Assembly (NCBI GenBank): GCA_036557405.1
Contig: DATBHO010000009.1
Coordinates: 88,326-152,325, forward strand
Reading direction: 5' to 3'
Source: TA-21 sp036557405
GTDB taxonomy: Archaea > Thermoproteota > Nitrososphaeria > Nitrososphaerales > Nitrososphaeraceae
DNA: 64,000 bases
The notes under the pieces are model-generated. The model had not been told where the DNA came from and did no database searches. It was given only the letters and a program-made list of their open reading frames with translations. Below, one piece after another: positions 45,997-54,726 of the stretch; the first letter of the stretch is position 1; each line of letters starts with the position of its first letter. The position numbers were made by a program, and so were the translations under genes.

Positions 45997-46521
45997 ATGC
46001 ATTGCAATTTGCTTGTAACAACCTATAGGAACAGAGAAAGTGATGCACTTGATGAATTATCCCAGTTGTTATATATCCTTGGTGACAAGGAATTCTCTAT
46101 AGAGATTACTCCTATTTCAGGGATTATTCTGGCAAATACCAATCTTCATCCCATTCAAGTTGTGGAAGATAGCAAAGAATTGGTTAGAAATGAACCGTGG
46201 AGATTCAGATATGTTTTGAGAATAATACCGTTAGAAAAAATTTGCAAGGCAGAAATAAATGAGATTCACAGCGCAGTCAAACAGCTTTGCGGAAGAATAG
46301 CCCAAAATGAAACATTTATGGTCATGATAGAAAAAAGGCATACTAAATTGCGATCTATGGAAATCATATCTACCGTGACTAGTGATCTAGAAATGAAAGT
46401 CAATTTGGAGAATCCCAATTGGATAATATTGATCCAAATAATAAATAGACTAGCCGGTGTTTCAATTCTCAGATCTACTCAAATATTTAGCTCCGTGAAA
46501 GAGAAGATATCATTACAATGA
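45997..46521 (+). CDS. THUMP-domain protein (Tan1-like)
   Basis: A 174-aa protein made of a predicted THUMP region: LVTTYRNRESDALDELSQLLYILGD at the start, RIIPLEKICKAEINEIHSAVKQL in the middle, and VNLENPNWIILIQIINRLAGVSIL at the end. THUMP domains bind tRNA acceptor stems. Tan1 assists the tRNA cytidine acetyltransferase that makes ac4C12. No catalytic domain is attached, which fits a Tan1-like adaptor. Confidence 0.82.
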   Translation: MHCNLLVTTYRNRESDALDELSQLLYILGDKEFSIEITPISGIILANTNLHPIQVVEDSKELVRNEPWRFRYVLRIIPLEKICKAEINEIHSAVKQLCGRIAQNETFMVMIEKRHTKLRSMEIISTVTSDLEMKVNLENPNWIILIQIINRLAGVSILRSTQIFSSVKEKISLQ

Positions 46522-46704
46522 AATAAGTTGCATGAAAAGATGATATTATATATTATGAGAAACTGGTTCAGTGGAACTAATAACGCTAGCACTCTGATGT
46601 GGAATCATCGGAAAAATTTGATGTTAAATTATAAACTTTGTTAAATAAGGTACCAGATGAAGTGATTTTATGTCCCATCCTACGAGACGGGTTTACTTTC
46701 TATT

Positions 46705-46974
46705 TTATTGTATTCTTGACTCTCTCATCGGGGTTTGTAGAAGCTCGCTAATCTCATTGTGCATCTTCAAGAAATTCAGTCCTTTCTCTGTAGTCTTGTA
46801 GCTTTGTGTGCCATCTAAATATTCCAGTAAATTATTTTCAATAAGTACAGAAAGATATTCTCTTAATTGAGCGTAGCTAAGAAATGCTTTGTACATAATT
46901 CGTGTTTTTGTAGCACTACCGTTTGCTGCTTCTAGGATCATTGACACTATTTCTGTCCTACTTCTGTATTTCAT
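46705..46974 (-). CDS. Winged-helix DNA-binding protein (HTH_45-like)
   Basis: An 89-aa protein that is essentially one winged helix: RSRTEIVSMILEAANGSATKTRIMYKAFLSYAQLREYLSVLIENNLLEY (seen in parts) and the wing YKTTEKGLNFLK. This PF14947-type domain is very common in Thaumarchaeota as small regulators. Lies downstream of the Cgi121 gene on the same strand, 158 nt away. Confidence 0.85.
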   Translation of the reverse strand: MKYRSRTEIVSMILEAANGSATKTRIMYKAFLSYAQLREYLSVLIENNLLEYLDGTQSYKTTEKGLNFLKMHNEISELLQTPMRESRIQ

Positions 46975-47132
46975 AAATAACGAAAGGATGAATTTAGCAT
47001 TTTAACATATTGGCACAATCATTTGGAATAAGACGAGATTTCACATAAGCCAGATGAGATTGATCTACCGTATCATGTTTTCCTATTCTCAATACTTGAT
47101 TACAATCAAGTAATCCTAATAAAGATATCAAG

Positions 47133-47687
47133 TTATTGTGAAACAAGTGCCGCTTTTTCTGTTAGAATATTCAAAAATTCCTTTGAGGTAAAATCGCACT
47201 CTGGGAACCGCAATCTTTCACATATTTTCATCATTTTATCCTTACTCACATTCAGGACGGATCTATTGTCTTTTACAAACATTTTACGCAAATATTTTAT
47301 CGAATCAATAATTGCATCTTTCCTCTCAGAAAGCAAGATGAAACATCCAGAGTTATTATTATTTATCCCGCCAATATTAATTGCCTTATCGACCTGATTG
47401 CAACAAACTAATCTCATTAGAAGCTCAATCTCTATTCTTTTAGCAATTTGGATATTTCTCTTGTTAGATTCCAAAATAATCTTTATAATTTCAAAGATAT
47501 GCCTTTTACCGAAAATATAACTTGGATTAATGCCCTGAATCTTAACGTTTGGAAACATTTTTCTGAATGTCGCAATTGTTAATCCTATATCACTAATACA
47601 AAGCGTATCTGTGCAAATAATTGCTATAAAGATAGAGTCAATTTTATTCAATGGGGTGTTACTAATACTTTTAATCTTTTCTTTCAT
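47133..47687 (-). CDS. cgi121: KEOPS complex subunit Cgi121-like
   Basis: The sequence follows the Cgi121 pattern: a variable start, then NPSYIFGKRHIFEIIKIILES, RIEIELLMRLVCCNQVDKAINIGGI and a late GCFILLS strand. Cgi121 binds the tRNA 3' CCA end and the Bud32 kinase in the KEOPS complex, which makes t6A37. Divergent residues and the extra C-terminal 60 residues keep this below certainty. It follows the ThiS/MoaD-like gene by 33 nt and rps17e, so a translation-linked operon is likely. Confidence 0.7.
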   Translation of the reverse strand: MKEKIKSISNTPLNKIDSIFIAIICTDTLCISDIGLTIATFRKMFPNVKIQGINPSYIFGKRHIFEIIKIILESNKRNIQIAKRIEIELLMRLVCCNQVDKAINIGGINNNNSGCFILLSERKDAIIDSIKYLRKMFVKDNRSVLNVSKDKMMKICERLRFPECDFTSKEFLNILTEKAALVSQ

Positions 47688-47720
47688 ATCAAATTTAGTT
47701 TAATTAATTCTAAAGTTAAC

Positions 47721-47972
47721 TTAACCTCCATGAATTAGATTCGCAACAGTCACAATATCTCCAGATTTGATTTTTTGATCCGTCCCACATACTGATAAAT
47801 CAACACCATTTATCAAAATTAAGAGATTCTCCTTATCTATTAATTGAGAATTACTAATATTTTGGTTAAGCACGGAAAATATATTAGATAACTTTATTTC
47901 TTTTTCATTAATTATAATATTGTCTTTACCGCAATATTTCTTAATGGAGCCTAATAGCTTTAATGTAATCAA
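47721..47972 (-). CDS. ThiS/MoaD/SAMP-like ubiquitin-fold protein
   Basis: An 83-aa beta-grasp protein whose last residues are IHGG, the exposed Gly-Gly required for adenylation by an E1-like enzyme. Strands KLLGSIKKYCGK and NLLILINGVDLS fit MoaD/ThiS/Urm1. It could carry sulfur for molybdopterin, thiamine or tRNA thiolation, or modify proteins like SAMPs. The position between rps17e and a KEOPS subunit suggests a tRNA-related role (inference). Confidence 0.82.
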   Translation of the reverse strand: MITLKLLGSIKKYCGKDNIIINEKEIKLSNIFSVLNQNISNSQLIDKENLLILINGVDLSVCGTDQKIKSGDIVTVANLIHGG

Positions 47973-47991
47973 CTTCCGATAGCTTACCTAA

Positions 47992-48210
47992 TCATGAAGT
48001 ATCGTCAACGATCTCCTCAATTTTCTTATTTTGTTCTTTTGTTTGCTTATTGATATATGAGGCTATATAACCAGCTATCTGATTTCTCAATTCTTTAGAT
48101 CTTACTTGTGCAATCTCATCTATTATTTTCTTGTTATGTTGGAAATCAACATTAAATTTATCGGGATACCGGTTTAAGAGCTCTGTCGATAGTTTTCTTA
48201 CTCTATTCAA
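47992..48210 (-). CDS. rps17e: Ribosomal protein S17e
   Basis: A 72-aa protein with the S17e core: RVRKLSTELLNRYPDKFNVDFQHNKKIIDEI (in parts), then SKELRNQIAGYIASYI. It is an archaeal/eukaryotic small-subunit protein. TTG start at 48210. The C-terminal tail is acidic (KKIEEIVDDTS). Neighbours TatD nuclease upstream and the ThiS/MoaD-like gene downstream on the same strand. Confidence 0.9.
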   Translation of the reverse strand: MNRVRKLSTELLNRYPDKFNVDFQHNKKIIDEIAQVRSKELRNQIAGYIASYINKQTKEQNKKIEEIVDDTS

Positions 48211-48273
48211 TATTTGACACTACTCATTAAGGATATTTTATACCTTCCTTAATGAAGAAACCATAATTAGATA

Positions 48274-49044
48274 TTAATCAAAGAATGATATTGAATTTAT
48301 TTCAAGCGTATCTATCACTTCCTTGGAGCATAAGCAAAGGACATCTGCTATGCTCCTAATTATGCTCATCAGTACTGATGTCGGTAGTGTAATAACATTC
48401 TTAAAGCATGATTGATATGACACTGGTCCATCGGTCTCGATTAATACTCTCCTTTCATTTGTTAACTTCAGCAGACCTTGTTTTTTCTTTGAATATACCA
48501 GTGATGGCCCATAGGAAATATACAGATCCATGTCAAGAGACTTCTCTAATTGCTGCGGAGTTCCATCAAACCAATGAAGGCAAACTCTTTTCAAATTATA
48601 TGTTGACAGCACATTTAGTATTTCATCTAGTGATTTTCTAGAATGTATCGAAACTGGCATATGATGTGTTTCTGCAATAGATAACATTTTATTGAATACC
48701 TGACCTTGTAAAACTTTAGTATTTTTTTCTTGGTTGTAGTAAGTTGGGTCTAGTCCTACTTCACCAATCCCATTTATAATATGCAGATTTGAGTTAATAA
48801 TTTCTTCAAATTTTGAAATATCTTCGTCTGCAAATTGTGGGTGGATACCAATAAAATTATAAACTATACTTTGAACACTATTTTCTTCAAAAAGCCTTAT
48901 TGCCTTTAATGAAGTTGGAATGTTTACTGTAACTGAGCATGCTTTCATACTCATTCCTCTCAAAGTAATGAGTATTTGTGACAAAATATTATCATAAGCA
49001 GTATCAGTAAGATGGATATGAGAATCGTACAAAATATGGTTCAT
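48274..49044 (-). CDS. TatD-family metal-dependent hydrolase
   Basis: A TIM-barrel metallohydrolase: YDSHIHLTD (HxH metal ligands), GIGEVGLDPTYY, MPVSIHSRKSLDEI, VCLHWFDGTP and ETDGPVSY. TatD proteins are 3'-5' exonucleases or deoxyribonucleases in repair. 256 aa is the expected size. The small HTH gene ends 26 nt upstream, so both probably share a transcript. Confidence 0.88.
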   Translation of the reverse strand: MNHILYDSHIHLTDTAYDNILSQILITLRGMSMKACSVTVNIPTSLKAIRLFEENSVQSIVYNFIGIHPQFADEDISKFEEIINSNLHIINGIGEVGLDPTYYNQEKNTKVLQGQVFNKMLSIAETHHMPVSIHSRKSLDEILNVLSTYNLKRVCLHWFDGTPQQLEKSLDMDLYISYGPSLVYSKKKQGLLKLTNERRVLIETDGPVSYQSCFKNVITLPTSVLMSIIRSIADVLCLCSKEVIDTLEINSISFFD

Positions 49045-49070
49045 TCAGGAAACTAGATCTAAATAAACAC

Positions 49071-49286
49071 TCACTTCACTAATTCTATTCGTTTTTTGTC
49101 CTTTGTTAACCAATTGACCCTCACTAACCCAAATATTTCCAAATCAAGTAACGTCTTATTTAAACCAGATTCTGTAATTTGTACCCCCTCTTTTTCTAAA
49201 TTGTTCAATAATTCAATATCTGACAAATTTCCTACTTCTTTTATTTTTTCTAATACAATATTTCTTATAGGATATTTCAGACTTAT
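49071..49286 (-). CDS. Small winged-helix protein with an apparent ATA start
   Basis: A 71-codon frame not starting with any usual codon: reading from ATA at 49286 gives (M)SLKYPIRNIVLEKIKEVGN, then LSDIELLNNLEKEGVQITES and GLNKTLLDLEIFGLVRVNW. This is a clear winged-helix pattern (helix-helix-recognition helix GLNKTLLDL-wing). An in-frame TGA is immediately upstream, and the first TTG is at codon 21, inside the fold. A TATA-like ACTATAC is about 20 nt before the ATA. Either the start is ATA, or CTG at codon 3. Confidence 0.6.
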   Translation of the reverse strand: MSLKYPIRNIVLEKIKEVGNLSDIELLNNLEKEGVQITESGLNKTLLDLEIFGLVRVNWLTKDKKRIELVK

Positions 49287-49628
49287 TCACCAAATCCAGA
49301 ATGTATAGTAATACTTATTCGGTTTGTTTGTATATTATAAATACTATTCTAAGTAATTTGATCTGCTCAATTAATTATTGAAAAATCATAATCTGGTACC
49401 AATATGGTCGTATATTGAAATTAAAGTGGTAAGATGAAAGTAGAAAACTTTCAATTTGATTTATATAAGTAAATGTCAATGCAATCATAGAGAGCGTTTT
49501 TGTCCTTAATGAAAGAACGTTAAATTCGTCGACGGAATTTAGTTTCCATGACACTAAGATGTAATAAAAAGAAATTGAAAGGATAACATATTACTTAGCC
49601 ATAAAAAATGATTGTTTTCGTATTTGGT
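49287..49628. other. 342-nt intergenic region, nothing firm
   Basis: Between the divergent-side end of the small HTH gene and the hypothetical gene at 49629. AT-rich; a short inverted repeat GAAAGT...ACTTTC lies near 49436-49452. No frame or RNA gene stands out. Confidence 0.45.
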
Positions 49629-49913
49629 CTAATTATCTAGCGACTTGAGAGTAAATACAAACCTTGATCCTTCAAATTCGGTTATTCCTTGTCTTTCCCA
49701 ATTTACTTCATAGTTATGTGTTATTTGTTTTCCAATTATGCTTATTCTCCTAGGAAGACTAGCAAAAAGGGATTCCACTTTTTCTAGATTTTTTGTCATT
49801 AATAGTGACCTTCTCCTCTTCATTAGATATTTAACTGCAACATTTTTGTGAAGATATCCTAACTCTTGGATTTTTTCCCTTCCGTCATCTATAATAAACT
49901 CACGCTTTGTCAA
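49629..49913 (-). CDS. Hypothetical basic 94-aa protein
   Basis: A charged, probably alpha/beta protein (FIIDDGREKIQELGYLHKNVAVKYLMKRRRSLL...), lacking cysteines, signal peptide and membrane helices. The basic middle (KRRRS, PRRIS) may contact nucleic acid. It is divergent from the ACT-like gene at 50105. No family recognised. Confidence 0.5.
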   Translation of the reverse strand: MTKREFIIDDGREKIQELGYLHKNVAVKYLMKRRRSLLMTKNLEKVESLFASLPRRISIIGKQITHNYEVNWERQGITEFEGSRFVFTLKSLDN

Positions 49914-50104
49914 TGCCGACAGTAATTTGATTTACTTAAAAAGACTCAATGTCAACTGTATTAGGACAATGTGGGTTAATTTGATCGTGTATTGCGTTCA
50001 AATAAGCAGAATTCAAATTCTAACATTTTGTAATGCTTCGTACATATAGTAGTTTTTTCTATATTGAAGAAAGGTTTATTACTTTTATAACATATTTATA
50101 CTAT

Positions 50105-50764
50105 ATGTATTCTCAAACATCTTCCGTACCTCATGCAGTGAAGCAAATTATTGGTACTAATATGTTATATTTTCAGGCACTAAGCACTGGTATTGCTAAC
50201 TATACAGCATTAGCACAAAAGATTAGACCAGAAGTTGAAAAACTGACAAAGTCCGAAGTTAACATTAATACCCTCGTAGTAGCAATAAAACGATTTGCAG
50301 ATTCTCTGGATGAGATTGACCATGAACATCATTCTGTCTTCGACGGAGTCAGAATGACTCTAACTGGTAGTATTATTGATATTGACTTCAACGAAACCGA
50401 GGACATTTATCAAATTTTAGATGACATATTTGAATTGGGCAGCGGATACAATATGTTTAGGACTAATAAGCAAATTCGACTGTTTGCTGAAGATATAGAG
50501 GAAATTAGAAGTATGCTTAGCTCATCTAACAAAGTTGCCACGGGAGAAATAAAAGATGGGCTTTCTAAAATTACAATCACCATCCAATCGGGTAAAGAAA
50601 ATACATATGAAGTGCTATCAGTTGTTTTCTCTCTGCTACAGAACAATCGTATTCAGCTATACAATGCCTTCTTCGCACAAAATGAAATAATTTTGATATT
50701 GGGTATGAATGACGCCGCTAGAGCGTACGAGGTCATTAGAGAAAAACTTTGCAGCCATCAATAG
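50105..50764 (+). CDS. ACT-like-domain regulatory protein
   Basis: From the ATG at 50105 (MYSQTSSVPHAVKQIIG) a helical part (about 1-75) with a wHTH-like look precedes two beta-alpha-beta units: LSKITITIQSGKENTYEVLSVVFSLLQNNRIQLYNAFFAQNEIILILG is typical of ACT ligand-binding domains (seen in parts). The frame is open to 50033, but the added residues (FFYIEERFITF) look non-coding. Similar proteins are seen next to aspartokinases; here it has no such neighbour. Function unknown. Confidence 0.65.
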   Translation: MYSQTSSVPHAVKQIIGTNMLYFQALSTGIANYTALAQKIRPEVEKLTKSEVNINTLVVAIKRFADSLDEIDHEHHSVFDGVRMTLTGSIIDIDFNETEDIYQILDDIFELGSGYNMFRTNKQIRLFAEDIEEIRSMLSSSNKVATGEIKDGLSKITITIQSGKENTYEVLSVVFSLLQNNRIQLYNAFFAQNEIILILGMNDAARAYEVIREKLCSHQ

Positions 50765-50830
50765 GATTATTTTCTATCTGATCTCACAATTGCCACAGTT
50801 GAATCCATAAGAAAATGAGAGTAGTGGAAT

Positions 50831-53065
50831 TTATCTATAATACTGCACTGAAACTTTCTCTCCAGGTTTACCTTCTCTCTGAGCTTTAATCTTTTTCACA
50901 CCTTCTTCAACATGCCTCATCATTACATGTGCTTCTGATGCATGTCTTGCCGCTTCTTCAGGTGTAGGATATTTTGCTAGATATTCGTGTAGAACCAATG
51001 ATACAGCTGTGTTAATGACAGAGCTGGTGTCTGCACCACTGAAACCATCTGTCATTTCAGCAATTCTGCCCAAATCTACATCCGAACCAAGCGGTTTATC
51101 TTTACTGTGTAACTCCAATATTTTTTGTCTTGCCGCCTTATCGGGTAATGGTACTAACAAGATCTTGTCAAATCTACCAGGTCGTAACAATGCAGTATCA
51201 ATAATATCAGCTCTGTTAGTTGCAGCCAGAACTACTACTCCTGAAAGTGACTGGATACCATCTAATTCGGTAAGCAATTGTGACACTACTCTTTCTGTAA
51301 CCATACTGTCTCCCCCCATTCCTCTAACCGGGGCTATTGAGTCTATTTCATCAAAAAAAACCACGCATGGAGCTGCCTGCCTCGCTCTTCTGAATATTTC
51401 CCTAATGCCTCGTTCTGATTCTCCTACCCACTTGCTCAGCAACTCTGGTCCCCTTACACTAATGAAATTTGCTTCAGATTCTGTGGCAACAGCTTTGGCT
51501 AGCAATGTCTTACCAGTCCCTGACAGACCGTGTAACAATAAACCCTTGGGCATAGCATGTCCAAGTTTGGTATAAAGTTCTGGAAATCTTAGAGGCCATT
51601 CTACAGCTTCCTGTAATTCACGTTTAATATCCTCTAGCCCACCAATCGCAGACCAAGGAACATCTGGCGATTCCAAATATACTTCTCTCATCGCAGAGGG
51701 CGTAACTTCTTTCACTGCATTTTCAAAATCCGCTTTAGTGACTATGAGTTTATTCAAGACATCAGGAGAGAGTTTTTCATCTTCCAAATTTAATTCAGGT
51801 AGCAATCTTCTCAGACATTTCATGGCAGCTTCTTTACAAAGATACTCAAGATCTGCTCCAACAAAACCGTGAGTTACAGCAGCTACTCTATCTTGTTCTA
51901 CATCAGTATCGAGCGGCATATTCCTTGTATGAATTTGTAATATTTCCAGTCTTCCACGCTTATCTGGAACTTTGATTTCAATCTCTCTATCGAATCGCCC
52001 CGGTCTTCTGAGGGCAGGGTCTATAGCGTTTGGTCGATTTGTAGCCGCAATTACAATAACCTTACCTCTTGCCTCAAGTCCATCCATGAGAGACAATAAT
52101 TGAGAGACAACTCTCCTTTCGACCTCACCAGTAACTTCCTCCCTTTTGGGAGCAATTGAATCTATTTCGTCAATAAATATTATGGAAGGAGCCTTTTCTT
52201 TTGCTTCCTTGAAGATTTCTCTCAACCGAGCTTCTGATTCGCCATAAAATTTACTCATAATTTCGGGTCCAGAAATACTTATAAAATGAGCATTACTTTC
52301 ATTTGCAACAGCCTTTGCAAGAAGGGTCTTTCCTGTTCCAGGAGGCCCATAAAGTAATACACCTTTTGGTGCTTCGATACCTAATTTTTCAAAGATTTCA
52401 GGGTGTCTCAGTGGTAGTTCTATCATTTCTCTAACTTTTTGGATTTCTTCCTTTAACCCCCCGATGTCTTCGTAAGTTACCTGAGGAACACCTCTTAGTG
52501 TTTCGCCTTTTTCTGCGATGTGGAATATTGTTTTCTGAGTCACCAATACCGCATCTGATGCTGGTGTTACTCCTATTACCTGAAACGTAAGTCTACCACC
52601 AAAATAAGGGACCATGACATTATCTCCTTTAATTAACGGTACACTCTCAAGTGCATCTGCAAGGTAACGTTCATCAATGGGTGGTATAGCCTCCAATGGT
52701 GCAACAATAACCTTTTCTGCAGGAACGGCTTTTATCTTTCTCACAATCACGGTGTCCCCAATGGCAACACCTGCATTGTTTCGTACTAGACCATCAACTC
52801 TCACTATTCCTTTGCCCTCATCAGAAGGATAAAGTGGTAGACATTTTGCGACAGTCCTTCTTTTTCCACGAATTTCTATAACGTCACCTGTAGATGCAGT
52901 TAAAGAGTCCATTGAATCATAATCGATTCTAGCCACTCCACGACCTACATCTCGAGTATATGCTTCGAGAACCTTCAGCGAGAGAGTGTTTTGACTCACG
53001 ATATCAAGTACTATCGTACCTATCTTTATACCTTTGTCGGGGTTACTCTTAACAAATTTTCTCAA
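50831..53065 (-). CDS. cdc48: Cdc48/p97-type AAA+ ATPase
   Basis: Full two-ring unfoldase. The N domain (about 1-190) is a double-psi barrel plus four-stranded part. D1 has Walker A GPPGTGKT and Walker B IIFIDEIDS. D2 has GLSGTGKT (Leu-Ser instead of Pro-Pro) and VVFFDEIDS; SRH Arg fingers are in NRPNAIDPALRRPGRFD and ADIIDTALLRPGRFD. The C-terminus ends VQYYR; the last three residues Y-Y-R fit the HbYX motif that docks ATPases on the 20S proteasome. A TTG at 53065 starts the 744-aa protein. Confidence 0.96.
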   Translation of the reverse strand: MRKFVKSNPDKGIKIGTIVLDIVSQNTLSLKVLEAYTRDVGRGVARIDYDSMDSLTASTGDVIEIRGKRRTVAKCLPLYPSDEGKGIVRVDGLVRNNAGVAIGDTVIVRKIKAVPAEKVIVAPLEAIPPIDERYLADALESVPLIKGDNVMVPYFGGRLTFQVIGVTPASDAVLVTQKTIFHIAEKGETLRGVPQVTYEDIGGLKEEIQKVREMIELPLRHPEIFEKLGIEAPKGVLLYGPPGTGKTLLAKAVANESNAHFISISGPEIMSKFYGESEARLREIFKEAKEKAPSIIFIDEIDSIAPKREEVTGEVERRVVSQLLSLMDGLEARGKVIVIAATNRPNAIDPALRRPGRFDREIEIKVPDKRGRLEILQIHTRNMPLDTDVEQDRVAAVTHGFVGADLEYLCKEAAMKCLRRLLPELNLEDEKLSPDVLNKLIVTKADFENAVKEVTPSAMREVYLESPDVPWSAIGGLEDIKRELQEAVEWPLRFPELYTKLGHAMPKGLLLHGLSGTGKTLLAKAVATESEANFISVRGPELLSKWVGESERGIREIFRRARQAAPCVVFFDEIDSIAPVRGMGGDSMVTERVVSQLLTELDGIQSLSGVVVLAATNRADIIDTALLRPGRFDKILLVPLPDKAARQKILELHSKDKPLGSDVDLGRIAEMTDGFSGADTSSVINTAVSLVLHEYLAKYPTPEEAARHASEAHVMMRHVEEGVKKIKAQREGKPGEKVSVQYYR

Positions 53066-53241
53066 GCCGGAAATCCGAATAAAGTATGCTTATCTTATAT
53101 CAACTAGGTTTTAAAAATATATCTTACTATGTCAATCCTGTTGATCCAACAAGAAATTAGTAGATTGAAGAATTAAGCTAATGGACTTACTAAAACTTAA
53201 CACGGAATTCTGCATTTACCAAAAGATTAAAATCAAGATGA

Positions 53242-53249
53242 TATTTAAT
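53242..53249 (+). promoter_or_regulatory. TATA box for rpl2
   Basis: TATTTAAT is centred about 22 nt before the TTG start of rpl2 at 53267, in the gap between divergent cdc48 and rpl2. Confidence 0.5.
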
Positions 53250-53266
53250 AATTTGATCGGTCTGTC

Positions 53267-53998
53267 TTGGGCAAAAGAACTCTAGTACGTAGACGGGGAA
53301 GAGGAGGGAAACAATTTCAGTCCATTAAAACTGGAAAAATTACACCTGCGAAATATCCGAATTTACAATTATTTGAACAAAAAATCGGTTCCATAGTGGA
53401 CATTATTCACGAACGAGGGAGGGATGCGCCTTTAGCTAAGATTCAATTTGATAAACAGTTGAGCTATTTTCCTGCTCCTGACGGCATGGAAGTTGGTGAA
53501 AAAATCCAAATTGGAAATAACGCCGAATTTAAACCAAATAACATTTTAGCGTTGGAATCGATCCCTGACGGTACACTTATTTGTAATCTGGAAAGGAATA
53601 TAGGTGATGGTGGAAAGCTTGTGAAGTCAGCTGGGGCATCTGCAGTAGTATTTTCTCATACCTCTCAAGGAGTATCGATAAAATTACCATCAGGGAAATT
53701 TACAACTTTAAATCCTAAATGCAAGGCAATGATAGGAGTTGTTTCTGGTGGAGGAAGAAAAGAAAAACCGTTTCTAAAGGCAGGAAACAGGTCCAAATAC
53801 ATGATTGCACATGGTAAACTTTATCCCAAAGTTAGAGGAATTGCGCAAGCCGCGGTGTATCATCCACACGGAGGTGGGAGACATCAGCATGTAGGTCGCC
53901 AATCATCAGTAGGGAGAACAACTCCACCTGGGAGAAAAGTTGGAAATATCGCTCCACGAAAAACCGGTAGAGCAAGAATAAAAGAAAAGACTAGATAG
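53267..53998 (+). CDS. rpl2: Ribosomal protein L2 (uL2)
   Basis: A 243-aa L2: start MGKRTLVRRRGRGGKQF, OB-fold region, and the highly conserved C-terminal HPHGGGRHQHVGRQSSVGR whose His lies near the peptidyl-transferase centre. The TTG start is fixed by the MGKR family start and a TATA box. It stands outside the usual S10/spc ribosomal operon here, next to cdc48 and nth. Confidence 0.97.
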   Translation: MGKRTLVRRRGRGGKQFQSIKTGKITPAKYPNLQLFEQKIGSIVDIIHERGRDAPLAKIQFDKQLSYFPAPDGMEVGEKIQIGNNAEFKPNNILALESIPDGTLICNLERNIGDGGKLVKSAGASAVVFSHTSQGVSIKLPSGKFTTLNPKCKAMIGVVSGGGRKEKPFLKAGNRSKYMIAHGKLYPKVRGIAQAAVYHPHGGGRHQHVGRQSSVGRTTPPGRKVGNIAPRKTGRARIKEKTR

Positions 53999-54066
53999 AT
54001 ATTTGCCTACAAAGTCTATTTAGTAGGGTTATTCATAATGAATAAACTATTCAAGTTACTAGTGAT

Positions 54067-54726
54067 ATGGCGGTGAAATTCGATAAGATAATAGCACTAA
54101 TGCAGAAGACGCTTCAGAATAACAATCTTCTTAGACCCACTGCCTTGAAAAACTTACAAATTCAAGAAGACGGCGACCCCTTTAAAATACTAATAGGAAC
54201 CATTCTGTCGGCACGAACCCGAGATGAGATTACAACCAAGGTAATTGCGGAACTCTTTTCTGAATTTAAGGACGCTGATATGTTGTCTAAAGCAAATTTG
54301 AAAAAATTAAAAAAGGTGATTCAAAAAATAGGCTTCTATAATGTAAAGGCCACCAATATTAGAGAGGTATCACGAATAATAGTTGAAAAATTTGATGGCA
54401 AGGTTCCATCCAATATAGATGATCTTCTTACATTACCAGGAGTCGGTAGAAAGACTGCAAATTGTGTGCTTGTATATGGATTCAAAACACCAGCCATTCC
54501 AGTAGATATTCACGTTCATAGAATTTCTAATAGAATTGGAATTGCAGATACCAACAAACCTGGGGAGACTGAAATTGTCTTACAGAAATCAATTGATAAA
54601 AAATATTGGACTAAAGTAAATGAAACTTTTGTTACTTTTGGTCAAAATGTGTGTTTGCCGAAGAATCCAAAGTGCAGTGTTTGTCAATTGACGAAGTTAT
54701 GCAAATATTACGAAAAAAATATCTAA
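54067..54726 (+). CDS. nth: Endonuclease III (DNA glycosylase/AP lyase)
   Basis: Base-excision repair enzyme for oxidised pyrimidines. The helix-hairpin-helix LLTLPGVGRKTANCVLVYG contains the catalytic Lys, PVDIHVHRISNRIG the catalytic Asp, and CLPKNPKCSVCQLTKLC gives the C-x6-C-x2-C-x5-C iron-sulfur cluster. The length of 219 aa is normal. Its stop overlaps the convergent anchored-protein gene by 4 nt. Confidence 0.95.
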   Translation: MAVKFDKIIALMQKTLQNNNLLRPTALKNLQIQEDGDPFKILIGTILSARTRDEITTKVIAELFSEFKDADMLSKANLKKLKKVIQKIGFYNVKATNIREVSRIIVEKFDGKVPSNIDDLLTLPGVGRKTANCVLVYGFKTPAIPVDIHVHRISNRIGIADTNKPGETEIVLQKSIDKKYWTKVNETFVTFGQNVCLPKNPKCSVCQLTKLCKYYEKNI

